A DNA stretch of 64,000 nt from Thiodiazotropha sp037384425 (lineage in GTDB: Bacteria > Pseudomonadota > Gammaproteobacteria > Chromatiales > Chromatiaceae), in assembly GCA_037384425.1 (NCBI GenBank), contig JARROA010000017.1, forward strand, positions 5,586 through 69,585, in the 5' to 3' direction. Positions 44,228-53,659 of the stretch are shown here, one piece after another. The notes beneath the pieces were generated by a model, which was not told the origin of the DNA, ran no database searches, and saw nothing but the letters and a program-made list of their open reading frames with translations. Within the stretch, counting starts at the first letter, position 1. Each line of letters opens with the position of its first letter. A program made the translations under genes and the position numbers.

Positions 44228-44713
44228 GGGAGTCCCACAGAGACGGCAGATATAAACGACGCCAGACAGACTTCGATGGTGACGAATGGCGCTAAGGGAG
44301 TGATCCCGGCAGGCACATCGATAGCTGAAGTGGCGCATCTTGCGACGGCTTTTCCGAGGAACGGCGAAAGCGTGGCAACGTTGGGGTTCTGCTCCAAAGA
44401 GCGTCATGATCGAGCGCCACTCGGCACCGTGAGGCCTGACGGCGGAACCGAACACCGCACGGGCCACCAGGTGAGCGACTTCGTGAGGAACGGTCTGCTC
44501 TATGAAAGCTTGGCCGTTCTCCCTCAGCATCTGCATATTGTAGCGGATCACTGTTTCGCCCCGAGGGTGGAGCAGTGCCATACCCGCCGCCTTGCCCCTC
44601 AAGTCGAAACGTACCTGAGGTTGTGAGATGGGGAGATCAAAATGGCGGGTCGCCTGCTCGATCAGCTGACGTGTCCGTGTCGCAGCCTGTCGTTCAAGCC
44701 TATTCTCGGACAT
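44198..44713 (-). CDS. SprT family zinc metalloprotease-like protein
   Basis: A 171-residue SprT-like protein. The zincin motif is TVPHEVAHLVARAVFG (HEVAH, with the third ligand in RPHGAEWRSIMTLFG). A C-terminal treble-clef zinc site is made by YRCACRD and VVYICRLCGTPL. This is the full SprT arrangement. Bacterial SprT is poorly characterised; eukaryotic relatives (Spartan) degrade DNA-protein crosslinks. It is convergent with and overlaps the GIY-YIG gene. Confidence 0.88.
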   Translation of the reverse strand: MSENRLERQAATRTRQLIEQATRHFDLPISQPQVRFDLRGKAAGMALLHPRGETVIRYNMQMLRENGQAFIEQTVPHEVAHLVARAVFGSAVRPHGAEWRSIMTLFGAEPQRCHAFAVPRKSRRKMRHFSYRCACRDHSLSAIRHHRSLSGVVYICRLCGTPLRSTTAGQT

Positions 44714-45041
44714 CTGTTGGCCGGCGCATGATGGCGAAAGCGGTCGCTGGAAGGATCATCGACCAGATCCATGTCCCGCATGCAGACCTGAAAGCTCGTG
44801 CAGCAGATGAAGGTGCAACCGGGGTGTCCGTAGTTCTTGGAGATCCTGTCGGAGAGGGGGCGGAGACTGCGCCAGGCATTGCCTGTGCCCGATGAGCGGG
44901 TCCCAGGTAACGCTGGAGGTCGCTACTGAAGCTACCGGGGCGGACCTGATACAGCGGGTCATCAACTACCCATTCACAGCGTTTATGCAGGTTCATGGGT
45001 AGGCAATGATAAGGATAAAAAGCCTCCCCGAACAGGGGGGG
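44714..45041. other. 328-base gap with a possible broken gene
   Basis: No intact gene is supported between the SprT-like and DsrC-like genes. On the minus strand a frame starting at 44996 begins plausibly (MNLHKRCEWVVDDPLYQV). Further down a different frame reads RPLSDRISKNYGHPGCTFICCTSF and MRDMDLVDDPSSDRF, which looks protein-like with paired cysteines, but the two are out of frame with each other. This could be a frameshifted remnant; I cannot name the family. Confidence 0.3.
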
Positions 45042-45386
45042 TCACATGTAATTCTTGGCCTCTTCACCAGGATTGGGGAGACCGGCGATACGCCAGGCTT
45101 CCCGGCAACTGCCGAACAGCCGCTGCACGCCATGCTCGCCCAGGTGCATGATACGGCAGATTCTCGACATCACGGGCAACCCGCCACTTTCCAGGTGTTT
45201 TTCACGCAGATACATGATGACGGACCAGTGATCGGGCGACAGTTTGCCGAGGCCGTCCATCTCTGCCAGAAGACGAGCGGTCTCTCGGCTCCAGGCATCA
45301 GCGTTGACGAGAAATCCATCTTCGTCGAAGTGTAGGGGGATGTTGCTGCGTCCGGTCTCTGGATTCTGATAGCGGGTCTGTTTCAT
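45042..45386 (-). CDS. DsrC/TusE-like protein lacking the conserved cysteines
   Basis: A 114-residue DsrC-family protein. The family core is clear: HFDEDGFLVNADAWSRETARLLAEMDG, then LSPDHWSVIMYLREKHLESGGLPVMSRICR. The C-terminal arm reads CREAWRIAGLPNPGEEAKNYM where DsrC has a Cys before K(V/I)AGLPKP and a final Cys. Here the first position is Trp, the second is not Cys, and the only nearby Cys is four residues earlier. DsrC carries sulfur on those two cysteines during sulfur oxidation or sulfite reduction, and TusE keeps the last one. This protein therefore cannot be a normal sulfur carrier and resembles the cysteine-less DsrC homologues thought to be regulatory. The ATG at 45386 has GAGG upstream; an ATG five codons earlier is possible. 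Confidence 0.85.
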   Translation of the reverse strand: MKQTRYQNPETGRSNIPLHFDEDGFLVNADAWSRETARLLAEMDGLGKLSPDHWSVIMYLREKHLESGGLPVMSRICRIMHLGEHGVQRLFGSCREAWRIAGLPNPGEEAKNYM

Positions 45387-45596
45387 TGCACTGGCCTCCA
45401 TGAGTGGTCCATGAGGGCGGCACTAATCAATTAATATAATTAATGAGGATATAAGCTAGCGCCGCATAAGGTGACTATAGACCCGATTTGCTACGATGCA
45501 AGTCGCAGACTTGCCGAACTGACCAATCGATTTTTCACAAACAATCCATGGTTATGTCGATGCGGGATCACCAATACTGAACTCGAGGAGGGCGTC

Positions 45597-46103
45597 ATGA
45601 TCAGGTGGTGGATAGCAATTCTGTGCATGGGATGGACGGTTTCATTACAAGCACAAGGCGCGAGCGAAGTTTGGCCGGAGTATGAATCGCCAAAAGTGGT
45701 CTACGAGTTCTATCTCGACCGGCCTGAGAAGATGACTTCGGCGCTCTACTGGATCCGCTCGCTCATGAACCCCTTGTTGGAAGAACCCTATGCCATGGCA
45801 CCGGAGTTCATGGACATCAAGGTCGTCATTCATGGCACCGAGATCGTGACGCTGGTGAAGAAGAACTACAAGAAGTACCGGGAGGATGTGGAGCGTATGC
45901 GCTATTACGCCTCACTGGGGGTAGCGTTCAAGGTCTGCGGCATGGCGGCCAAGGAGTATGGCTATACAGCCGATGATTTTCAGGAGTTCGTGGAGATCGT
46001 ACCCTCGGCCTTTACCGAGCTGGTCCACTGGCAACAGCAGGGCTATGCCCTGATTACACCACAGGTCTACATCAGGGAGCAGAGCCTGGATGAAATACGC
46101 TGA
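45597..46103 (+). CDS. secreted DsrE-like protein
   Basis: A 168-residue DsrE/YchN-like protein with a signal peptide (WWIAILCMGWTVSLQAQG). The fold shows VVYEFYLDRPEKMTSALYWIRSLMNP, MDIKVVIHGTEIVTLV and the conserved Cys region LGVAFKVCGMAAKEYGYTADDF, then VEIVPSAFTELVHWQQQGYALITP. The single Cys in the FKVCG position is the sulfur-carrying site in DsrE relatives. The GAGGAGGG ribosome-binding site at 45585-45592 fixes the start at 45597. The location beside DsrC-like and SafE genes suggests periplasmic sulfur handling. Confidence 0.85.
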   Translation: MIRWWIAILCMGWTVSLQAQGASEVWPEYESPKVVYEFYLDRPEKMTSALYWIRSLMNPLLEEPYAMAPEFMDIKVVIHGTEIVTLVKKNYKKYREDVERMRYYASLGVAFKVCGMAAKEYGYTADDFQEFVEIVPSAFTELVHWQQQGYALITPQVYIREQSLDEIR

Positions 46104-46118
46104 CCCGGCGAATCGTCA

Positions 46119-46856
46119 TCACTGCTTGAACAACAGGACGCTACCGCTGCCGATCAGGACAATGGCGACGATCCGGATGAATCCCTGACGCGACAGGTTG
46201 GTATGGATATGACCACCCACATAGAGTCCCAGGACCACCAGCGGTAAGGCGGCCAGAATCAGTGGCAAATTTTCCTCGCTATAGAATCCACTGGCAGCGA
46301 ATCCGATCAGGCGCAGTCCCCCATCGATGGCGAAATAGGTGGCGATGGTGCCGCGGAAGGCCGCTTTACCCAGATCCCTGAGCCCGAGGTAGATCACGGT
46401 AAAAGGACCGCCGGTACCGAACACGGTGCCGATCAGCCCGGTCAGTGTTCCCAGCGGAGCTGCCCAGAGTCGGGAGCCGTGTAGAGGAGGCATGGGCAGC
46501 AGGGAGTAGATGGCGTAGGCGATGATGAAGATGCCGAGGGCATCGGTCAGCAGACCCGGTTGCAGCGCTTTCAGCAGATAGAGCGCGGTCACAATGCCCA
46601 CAAGGGTAAATGGGAGCATGGGCAGCAGGTCTTGCCACTGGATGTGGTGAAAGTTGCGGATCCCGTGGCTCATGGAAGCCAGGTAGTCGAGCAGCACAAC
46701 GGTCGGTACGACCAGGGTAATGGGCAATACCATCACCAACAGCGGCACCGCGACCAGGGCGGAGCCGAAGCCGGTAATACCGCGCACAAAATAGGCACCG
46801 AAGATGACTGAGGCCAGGTAGATCAGTTGAGCGGGGGTGATGGCTTCGAAAGACAC
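46119..46856 (-). CDS. sulfite exporter TauE/SafE family membrane protein
   Basis: A 245-residue integral membrane protein with about eight segments, opening LIYLASVIFGAYFVRGITGFGSALVAVPLLVMVLPITLVVP. The repeated pattern GFGSALVAVPLL and LIGTVFGTGGPFTVIYLG is the family signature. Members export sulfite, sulfonates or other small sulfur-containing anions, but many are uncharacterised. The gene is convergent with the DsrE-like gene (15 bases apart) and lies divergent from the glucan synthase. Confidence 0.88.
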   Translation of the reverse strand: MSFEAITPAQLIYLASVIFGAYFVRGITGFGSALVAVPLLVMVLPITLVVPTVVLLDYLASMSHGIRNFHHIQWQDLLPMLPFTLVGIVTALYLLKALQPGLLTDALGIFIIAYAIYSLLPMPPLHGSRLWAAPLGTLTGLIGTVFGTGGPFTVIYLGLRDLGKAAFRGTIATYFAIDGGLRLIGFAASGFYSEENLPLILAALPLVVLGLYVGGHIHTNLSRQGFIRIVAIVLIGSGSVLLFKQ

Positions 46857-46966
46857 TGAGGGCGGGAAAATTGTTAAAAATGTTTAAGAAAGCGTGTCAT
46901 GTCACAACAGATCGAATAAGATTTCCCTAATATACTCTGTTTTATCCATCCTACCCAGACCCGTTC

Positions 46967-49678
46967 ATGCTGAAACCGAATCTCCTGATCACTTTGGCGA
47001 TCGCGCTTCTCACCGCATTGATCTGGTATCTCCTGAGCGATGCGGAGGAGGAGCCGCCATGGCCCCAGGTGATTCAGGGTTTTTCGTTTTCACCGGTGCG
47101 AGCTGGCGAGGACCCCACGCGCAACATCTATCCCACGCCGGAGGAGATCCAGCAGGACCTGCATCTGCTGGCGGATAAGACCCATGCCGTGCGCACCTAC
47201 TCGGTTACCAGCACCTATGCCGAGATTCCCCGACTGGCTGCGGAAGAGGGCCTCAATGTGGCGCTCGGCGGGTGGATCTCGGGAAAAGCCGAGCTCGACG
47301 ATCCGGAACTCCGCCGTCTCATCGAGCTGGCCCGTCGCTATCACCGCAACGTGGTGCGGGTCATCGTCGGCAACGAGGCGATCCTGCGTGGTGATATCAG
47401 CGTCGAGCAGGCAATCGAAAATCTCGATTTCGTACGCCAAAGCGTATGGGCCCCGGTAAGCCTGGCCGAGCCCTGGCATATCTGGCTCGCACACCCCGAA
47501 CTGGCCGATCATGTCGACTACATCGCGGCGCACATACTCCCCTACTGGGAAGGGATCTCACTCGATGATGCGGTCAATTTCTCGGTCAACAGCTACGAGG
47601 CGTTGCAGAAACGTTTTCCAGGCAAGCCGATCGTCATCGCCGAGGTGGGTTGGCCAAGCAACGGACGCCCCTTGAAACAGGCACGAGCCTCGCAGGCGAA
47701 TCAGGCCAGCTTTCTGCGCCGCTTCCTCAAGCAGGCGGAAGAGGAGAACTACATCTATTACGTGATGGAGGCCTTCGATCAGCCCTGGAAACAGAAGCTG
47801 GAGGGTGCAATCGGCACCTACTGGGGCGTCTACAATGTGAATCGTCAACCGAAGTTCACCTTCACCGAGCCGGTGGTGGCGATCCCCCAATGGCGAGAAC
47901 TGGCCGCCATCTCCATTCTGTTTGGGGTGATCGTGTTGCTACTGCTGTTTCGCGACAGTGAGGGGCTGCGTTCCAGTGGCCGTGGATTTCTGGCCCTGGT
48001 GGCCTACGGGACTGCCACCGGGGCGGTCTGGATATTCTACGATTACACCCGCCTGTATATGACGTTGAGCAACGTGGTGGTGGGCGTGGTGCTCTTTATC
48101 GGCCTCATGGGCGTCATCGTGGTACTGCTGGCGGAAGCGCACGAATGGGCGGAATCGCTATGGATGTGCCAGTGGCGACGCATGCCCAAGCCACAATCGC
48201 TGGCCGACAGTTCACTGCCGATGGTTTCGGTGCATGTGCCGGCCTACAACGAGCCGCCGGAGATGATGATCGAGACCCTGGATGCGCTCTCAAGACTCGA
48301 CTATCCCTGTTTTGAGGTCCTCGTCATCGACAACAATACCCGGGATCCGGCTATCTGGGAGCCGGTTGAGCGACACTGCGAAAAACTGGGGCCAAGGTTT
48401 CGTTTCTTTCACCGTTCCCCCCTGTCCGGCTTCAAAGCGGGAGCGCTCAACTTCACCCTGGGCGAAACCCACCCTGAGGCCGAGGTGGTGGCGGTCATCG
48501 ACAGTGACTATCAGGTCGATCCCGCCTGGTTGCACGATCTGGTGCCTCAGTTTTTGCAACGCGACGAGATCGGGGTCGTGCAGGCACCCCAGGACTACCG
48601 GGATGGCGCGGAGAGCTGCTTCAAGGCCATGTGCCTGGCGGAATACCGGGGCTTCTTCCACATCGGCATGATCACCCGCAACGAGCGCAACGCCATCATT
48701 CAGCACGGCACCATGACCATGGTCCGGCGTCGTATCCTGGAAGAGGTCGGCGGCTGGGGGGAGTGGTGCATCACCGAGGATGCCGATTTGGGGCTGCGGG
48801 TTTTCGAGCAGGGTTACGAGGCGACCTACGTGCCAAGGAGCTACGGCCGGGGTCTCATGCCCGACACCTTCATCGATTTCAAGAAACAGCGTTTCCGCTG
48901 GGCTTACGGCGCGGTGCAGATCATCAAGCGCCATCTCGGACATCTGTTCGGTGCGCGCAGCAACCGCCTCAGCGGTGGACAGCGCTACCATTTCATCGCC
49001 GGCTGGTTGCCCTGGTTCGCCGACAGTTTCAACCTCCTATTCAACCTGGCCGCCATCGGTTGGTCGGTGGCGATGCTGGTGAAACCGGAGAAGATCAACG
49101 CTCCACTGCCCCTGTTCGCCGTGCTGCCGCTCTCGCTCTTCCTGTTCAAACTGGTCAAGATGTTCTTTCTCTACCGCCGCCGCGTGTCGGCCACCGTACG
49201 TCAGAGCATTGCGGCGGCATTGGCGGGGCTGGCGCTTTCGCATACCATCGCCAGGGCCGTAATGCAGGGTATTTTCACAAGTGGATTGCCCTTTTTCCGC
49301 ACCCCCAAACAGGTCCGCCATACGGGCTTGATACGGGCTATCGCCGATGCACGAGAGGAGGTGCTGTTTTTGCTGGCACTCTGTCTCGCCGCCGGCGTCA
49401 TCTACAACCTGCAGGGTGAGGATCACCCGGATGCCCGAATCTGGAGCATGGTGCTGTTGCTGCAGGCGATACCCTATGCGGCCAGCCTGCTGGTCTCCGT
49501 GGTCAGTGCGTTTCCCTCCCTGCCGTCGGGTATCGTCGGGGCCATGGGTGTTATGCCTGTTGCCGAAGGAGACGCCGTTGCTCCGGCAACAACCCAGGAC
49601 GAGGAAAAAAAGCCGATCCCTGTAGCAACCCAGGACGAGGAAAAAAAGCCGGTCCCTGTAGAGCCGGAGAACTGTTGA
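46967..49678 (+). CDS. NdvB-like beta-1,3-glucan synthase (GH17 domain fused to GT2)
   Basis: A 903-residue inner-membrane glucan synthase. After one N-terminal helix (NLLITLAIALLTALIWYLL), residues about 35-310 resemble a GH17 glucanosyl transferase (VQGFSFSPVRAGEDPTRN, NVVRVIVGNEAILRGD, IVIAEVGWPSNGR). Helices follow, then a GT2 cellulose-synthase-like domain with VHVPAYNEPPEMMIETL, VIDNNTRD, AVIDSDYQVDPAW, TEDADLGLRVFEQG and QRFRWAYGAVQI, and more helices. This fusion is that of Pseudomonas and Bradyrhizobium NdvB, which makes cyclic beta-(1,3)-glucans of the periplasm. The last 30 residues carry two copies of QDEEKKPxPV encoded by a 36-base tandem repeat at 49589-49660. Confidence 0.9.
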   Translation: MLKPNLLITLAIALLTALIWYLLSDAEEEPPWPQVIQGFSFSPVRAGEDPTRNIYPTPEEIQQDLHLLADKTHAVRTYSVTSTYAEIPRLAAEEGLNVALGGWISGKAELDDPELRRLIELARRYHRNVVRVIVGNEAILRGDISVEQAIENLDFVRQSVWAPVSLAEPWHIWLAHPELADHVDYIAAHILPYWEGISLDDAVNFSVNSYEALQKRFPGKPIVIAEVGWPSNGRPLKQARASQANQASFLRRFLKQAEEENYIYYVMEAFDQPWKQKLEGAIGTYWGVYNVNRQPKFTFTEPVVAIPQWRELAAISILFGVIVLLLLFRDSEGLRSSGRGFLALVAYGTATGAVWIFYDYTRLYMTLSNVVVGVVLFIGLMGVIVVLLAEAHEWAESLWMCQWRRMPKPQSLADSSLPMVSVHVPAYNEPPEMMIETLDALSRLDYPCFEVLVIDNNTRDPAIWEPVERHCEKLGPRFRFFHRSPLSGFKAGALNFTLGETHPEAEVVAVIDSDYQVDPAWLHDLVPQFLQRDEIGVVQAPQDYRDGAESCFKAMCLAEYRGFFHIGMITRNERNAIIQHGTMTMVRRRILEEVGGWGEWCITEDADLGLRVFEQGYEATYVPRSYGRGLMPDTFIDFKKQRFRWAYGAVQIIKRHLGHLFGARSNRLSGGQRYHFIAGWLPWFADSFNLLFNLAAIGWSVAMLVKPEKINAPLPLFAVLPLSLFLFKLVKMFFLYRRRVSATVRQSIAAALAGLALSHTIARAVMQGIFTSGLPFFRTPKQVRHTGLIRAIADAREEVLFLLALCLAAGVIYNLQGEDHPDARIWSMVLLLQAIPYAASLLVSVVSAFPSLPSGIVGAMGVMPVAEGDAVAPATTQDEEKKPIPVATQDEEKKPVPVEPENC

Positions 49679-49825
49679 CCGGACAATGGGTTCCTGTCTG
49701 TAACTCCCTTTTCGGACCTTGCGGACCCGGCTTCCCGGGTTGGTCTGATCTCCCGCACAGGCTCTGCCCGTGTCCACATCATGGAAAAGACGGTCACCTC
49801 GGGTTGTCGGCCGGAGCATATTTCC

Positions 49826-50767
49826 TCAATGGAGTCGTAACCTGTCTGTCGCGCAGCGCGACTCATCGCACCGGTTGACCTCGATGGTGACATGCACCAG
49901 GCGATGAAAATCGCGTAACAGGCCTTTGTAGTGCTCCGCCGTTTTCGGGGTATGCGTCACCAGGGCGATGATCGCGGCATAGTGGTTGGCGCCCACTCTC
50001 CAGACGTGCAGGTCCGAGACTCTGTTGTCGCTGTCGTTCTCGATGGTGTTCCGGATCGCGCGCCGATAGTCGGCATCGATGTTGGCATCCAGCAGGATCG
50101 GTCCGGTCTGCTTCACCAGACCGTAGGACCAGCGTGTGATGATGACCGCACCGACAATGCCCATCACGGGATCGAGCCAGTTCCAGCCGAGCGTTTTGCC
50201 GGCGGTAAGCGCAACGATAGCGAGTACCGAGGTCATTGCATCGGCTAGCACATGCATATAGGCGGCACGCAGATTATGGTCGTGATGATGATCATGTGCA
50301 TGCGCATGGCCATGATCATCCTTCAGCAGCAGTGCACTGAGCAGGTTGATGAAGAGTCCGAGAAAGGCGACCGCAATAGCTTCGTTGAAATGGATCGGCT
50401 GCGGCTCGAAAATCCGCTGCAGGGATTCGGCCACCATGACCAGCGCCACCACCGCCAGGGCCACCGCACTGGCGAAGCCGCCCAGCACGTTCACCTTGCC
50501 TGTGCCGAAAGTGTACGCGGGACTGTCGGCATGTTTACGGGCATAGCGGTAGGCGAAGATAGCGATCAAAAAGGCCGCCACATGAGTACCCATATGCCAG
50601 CCGTCGGCCAGCAGCGCCATGGATCCGAAAGCGATACCGGCGACGACCTCCACCACCATGGTCACGGCGGTTAGTGCCAGGACATATTGGGTCCTGCGCT
50701 CCCCCTTGCGGTTGACCAGGGAGAAATCGTGGGTGTGCTGCAGTTCTGCGAGGGTCTGTTCGTGCAT
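49826..50767 (-). CDS. CDF family divalent-metal exporter (DmeF-like)
   Basis: A 313-residue cation diffusion facilitator. Six membrane segments hold the metal-site signatures SMALLADGWHMGTHVAA and LRAAYMHVLADAMTSVLAI (H/D pairs in segments II and V). A histidine-rich loop (DDHGHAHAHDHHHDHN) lies between segments IV and V, and the C-terminal cytoplasmic domain begins DSDNRVSDLHVWRVG. The pattern is closest to DmeF/CzcD exporters of cobalt, zinc or nickel; the actual metal is not readable. Confidence 0.9.
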   Translation of the reverse strand: MHEQTLAELQHTHDFSLVNRKGERRTQYVLALTAVTMVVEVVAGIAFGSMALLADGWHMGTHVAAFLIAIFAYRYARKHADSPAYTFGTGKVNVLGGFASAVALAVVALVMVAESLQRIFEPQPIHFNEAIAVAFLGLFINLLSALLLKDDHGHAHAHDHHHDHNLRAAYMHVLADAMTSVLAIVALTAGKTLGWNWLDPVMGIVGAVIITRWSYGLVKQTGPILLDANIDADYRRAIRNTIENDSDNRVSDLHVWRVGANHYAAIIALVTHTPKTAEHYKGLLRDFHRLVHVTIEVNRCDESRCATDRLRLH

Positions 50768-50917
50768 GAGTCCGGTAGACCCGTCGGTAGGCGGATCGTG
50801 GTCAGAAAAAGCGTATACCTGGGAGTGTGCAGCAAGCGTGAGAAAGTTTCACCACGGTTCGAGAGTGTAAATAGGCGAGTGGGTTGCCACGCTTTATACG
50901 CCCCCGCCTCGAACGGC

Positions 50918-51547
50918 TCACCCGCTCTGCGTCGAACGCGCGTACATCTCGGGCAGGATGCGTTCGACGGTATCCACGATGGCCTGTGTCTGCGGGTCGA
51001 TCTCGATATTGACCCGATCGCCGACCCTGCGTTCACCGATCGTGGTACGCGCCAAGGTTTCCGGGATCAGATTGACGTCGAATTCACGACCCTGCACTTC
51101 ACCGATGGTGAGGCTGATGCCGTCGATACCGATGTATCCCTTGGTGAAGAGGTATTTTCGCCAGGCATCGGGCAGTGTGAACCGCAGGCGATGGTTGTTG
51201 GCGCTGGTCTCCACCGCAACCACCTCTGCCGTACACAGAATATGCCCCGACATGGCATGGCCGCCGATCTCATCCCCGAAGCGGGCGGCGCGCTCGTAGT
51301 TGACCCGGTCTCCGACAGCGAGTTCACCCAGATTGGTCGCCCTCAGCGTCTCCTGCATGAGGTCGAAATCGACCCGGTCCGCTTCGATTCGGGTAACCGT
51401 GAGACAGCACCCGTTGTGGGCCACCGAGGCGCCGGGAAGCAATCCGTTGAGCGCTTCGGCAGGCAGTCGGACGCGATGCGTGCGGAAGTTATCCTTTTCA
51501 ACGATATCAATGACTTCAGCGGTGCCTTGGACGATGCCTGTGAACAT
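50918..51547 (-). CDS. ribE: riboflavin synthase
   Basis: A 209-residue riboflavin synthase alpha subunit, which forms riboflavin from two 6,7-dimethyl-8-ribityllumazine molecules. Two internally repeated lumazine-binding domains are visible: MFTGIVQGTAEVIDIVEKD...SVAHNGCCLTVTRIE and GHAMSGHILCTAEVV...GYIGIDGISLTIGEVQG. It is not beside other rib genes and has no FMN riboswitch upstream; a repeat element lies upstream instead. Confidence 0.95.
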   Translation of the reverse strand: MFTGIVQGTAEVIDIVEKDNFRTHRVRLPAEALNGLLPGASVAHNGCCLTVTRIEADRVDFDLMQETLRATNLGELAVGDRVNYERAARFGDEIGGHAMSGHILCTAEVVAVETSANNHRLRFTLPDAWRKYLFTKGYIGIDGISLTIGEVQGREFDVNLIPETLARTTIGERRVGDRVNIEIDPQTQAIVDTVERILPEMYARSTQSG

Positions 51548-51581
51548 AGATCTGCGGTTCCGGGTTGTGGCTGGGATTGGC

Positions 51582-51807
51582 TATAACGCAATGCTCGCAA
51601 TGAAGCGCAAAGAGCGCAATGGGTTTTAAGACTTTATTCGCAGCACTATCTAAGTGCATGCATGTGATGGTACGGAGCTTGTGTACTTGATTTACCGGTG
51701 TGCGAGCGTCGATACGCATACACAACCATTCTGTCCGGAAGGGCGGATCGATTAGGCCTGAAAGACATTGCGCTCTTTGCGCTTCTTTGCGTCCTTTGCG
51801 TTATAAA
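51582..51807. repeat. TATAACGCAA inverted-repeat element between ribE and an ABC exporter gene
   Basis: A left arm (51582-51620, TATAACGCAATGCTCGCAAT) faces a right arm (51766-51807, ending TCCTTTGCGTTATAAAA) across a core of about 145 bases. It is the same family as the elements at 37088-37186 and 62343-62985. The core has no supported gene. It fills most of the gap between these two genes. Confidence 0.83.
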
Positions 51808-51835
51808 AGTACCGCTCTTTACCCAAGTATCCATC

Positions 51836-53659
51836 TCAGGCGCTGCTCATCTGCTCCTGTCGCCCGTAGAGGGAGGAGTAGAGTCCGTTGTTTTCCAGCA
51901 GTTCCTCGTGCCGGCCCTCTTCAACCACCCGGCCGTCCTCGAACACCAATACGCGGTCGGCCTGTTTCACCGCGCTCAGTCGGTGGGCGATGATGATGGT
52001 GGTGCGTCCCTTGAGGAAGGACTGCAGGGCGTGGTGCAGATCCCCTTCGGTGGTGGTGTCGAGTGCCGAAGTCGCCTCGTCGAGGATCACCACACTCGGA
52101 TCGGTCAGGACCATGCGGGCGATGGCGAGACGCTGGCGCTGGCCGCCCGAGAGACGTACACCGAAGCGGCCGATCAGAGTCTCGAGGCCTTGTGGCATCT
52201 CCGCTACGGTCTGTTTCAGCTGGGCGATCTCCAGGGCCTGCCAGAGCTTCTCCTCGCTGGCTTCGCGTCCCAGGGTGAGATTGACCCGCACGCTGTCATT
52301 GAGCAGGGCAGGGTGTTGCAGCACGGTGGCCACATGGTCGCGCACCACGTCCATGCCGATCTCGTCCACCGTTACGCCGTCGAACAGGACCCGGCCCGAA
52401 CGGTTGGGGTAGAGGCCGAGAATGATCTGCACCAGGGTGGTCTTGCCGCCACCGCTGGCGCCGACGAAGGCCACCTTCTCCCCCGGCTTGATCTCCAGGT
52501 TGACCCCGTTCAACACATCCGGACCATCGCCATAGGCAAAACTGAGGTTCTCCAGGCGCAATCCGACCGTCTGTTTGCCTTCGAACGGGTTCTGCAGATG
52601 GGGGTAGGCGGGTTCGAGGTCGACTCGCAGCAGGTCGTTGATGCGACCCAATGCCGCCTGTGCGGAGTGGTAGGCATACTGGATGTTGAGCACCTCCTGC
52701 ACGGGGCCCATCATGAACCAGAGATAGGCGTAGACCCCCAGCATCTCACCGATGGTGAGACCTGACCAGAGCACCATGAACATGCTCACCGCGCGGAAGA
52801 TGTCGAAGCCGAAGAGGAAGATCATGAAGGAGAGCCGGTTGGCCGCGTCGCTCTTCCAGGTGAAGGCGGCGGAGTGATGGCGTATGTGGTTGGCCTTGTC
52901 GATGATACGGCGGATGTAGTGGCGCTCGCGATTGCTGGCGCGGATCTGTTGAATCGCGTCAAGGGTCTCTTCTAGCGATTCCTGAAAGGCCTGAAAGGCG
53001 GAATTCTCCTGCTTTTTGAGCTGTTTCACCTTGCGCCCGAAGATGGTAGTGAAGTAGATCACCAGTGGATTCAGAAACAGGATGAAGAGGGCCAGCTTCC
53101 AGTTGATCCATAGCAACACCACCGCGGTGCCGACGATACTCAGCACGGCAACCAGGAATTTGCTGGTGGTGACGCTGACGAAGTTGTCGACCGCCTCGAG
53201 ATCGGTCACCAGGTGGGAGGCGACAGTGCCGCTGCCTATGGTCTCATAGGCGGACATGGAGATGCGCTCCAGCCGGTGCAGCAGGTCGCGGCGAATATGG
53301 TAGATCACATCTTTGGCGATACGGGTGAACTGCCAGCTCTGCCAGACCCCGAACACCAGGGCCAGGAAGCGCAGCAGGAGGGTCAGGCCGAGGATGGCCA
53401 GGATGTAGAGCACCGGGCCGTGCCAGGACTCGGGAAACAGCGCCTGCATCACACCGACAGCCCGCCCCGGCTGTTCCAGCAGCACCTCGTCGACCAACAG
53501 CGGGATCAACAGGGGGACGGGGACGGCGGCCAGAGTGCCGAGGATGGCGATCAGATTGGCCCACACCAGTTCCCGGCGGTGTCTGAGCACCATCCCGATC
53601 AGCTCGTTCCAACTGTATTCGCGGTTGCGCAGCTTTCGCGGTGTCGGGTCGTTACTCAT
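51836..53659 (-). CDS. ABC transporter with fused permease and ATPase (exporter type)
   Basis: A 607-residue half-transporter. The permease half has six membrane helices, beginning ANLIAILGTLAAVPVPLLIPLLVDEVLL. The ATPase half has Walker A GASGGGKTT, signature LSGGQRQRLAIARM, Walker B SVVILDEATSALD and switch IIAHRL. It most resembles the MsbA/multidrug type, but the substrate is unknown. Its start overlaps a small secreted-protein gene by 8 bases. The two form one operon. Confidence 0.9.
   Translation of the reverse strand: MSNDPTPRKLRNREYSWNELIGMVLRHRRELVWANLIAILGTLAAVPVPLLIPLLVDEVLLEQPGRAVGVMQALFPESWHGPVLYILAILGLTLLLRFLALVFGVWQSWQFTRIAKDVIYHIRRDLLHRLERISMSAYETIGSGTVASHLVTDLEAVDNFVSVTTSKFLVAVLSIVGTAVVLLWINWKLALFILFLNPLVIYFTTIFGRKVKQLKKQENSAFQAFQESLEETLDAIQQIRASNRERHYIRRIIDKANHIRHHSAAFTWKSDAANRLSFMIFLFGFDIFRAVSMFMVLWSGLTIGEMLGVYAYLWFMMGPVQEVLNIQYAYHSAQAALGRINDLLRVDLEPAYPHLQNPFEGKQTVGLRLENLSFAYGDGPDVLNGVNLEIKPGEKVAFVGASGGGKTTLVQIILGLYPNRSGRVLFDGVTVDEIGMDVVRDHVATVLQHPALLNDSVRVNLTLGREASEEKLWQALEIAQLKQTVAEMPQGLETLIGRFGVRLSGGQRQRLAIARMVLTDPSVVILDEATSALDTTTEGDLHHALQSFLKGRTTIIIAHRLSAVKQADRVLVFEDGRVVEEGRHEELLENNGLYSSLYGRQEQMSSA

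Noticed and set aside
44700..44996. Intact 98-residue minus-strand protein
   Set aside because: Its second half is proline/threonine-rich shadow of another frame; treated only as a possible remnant.
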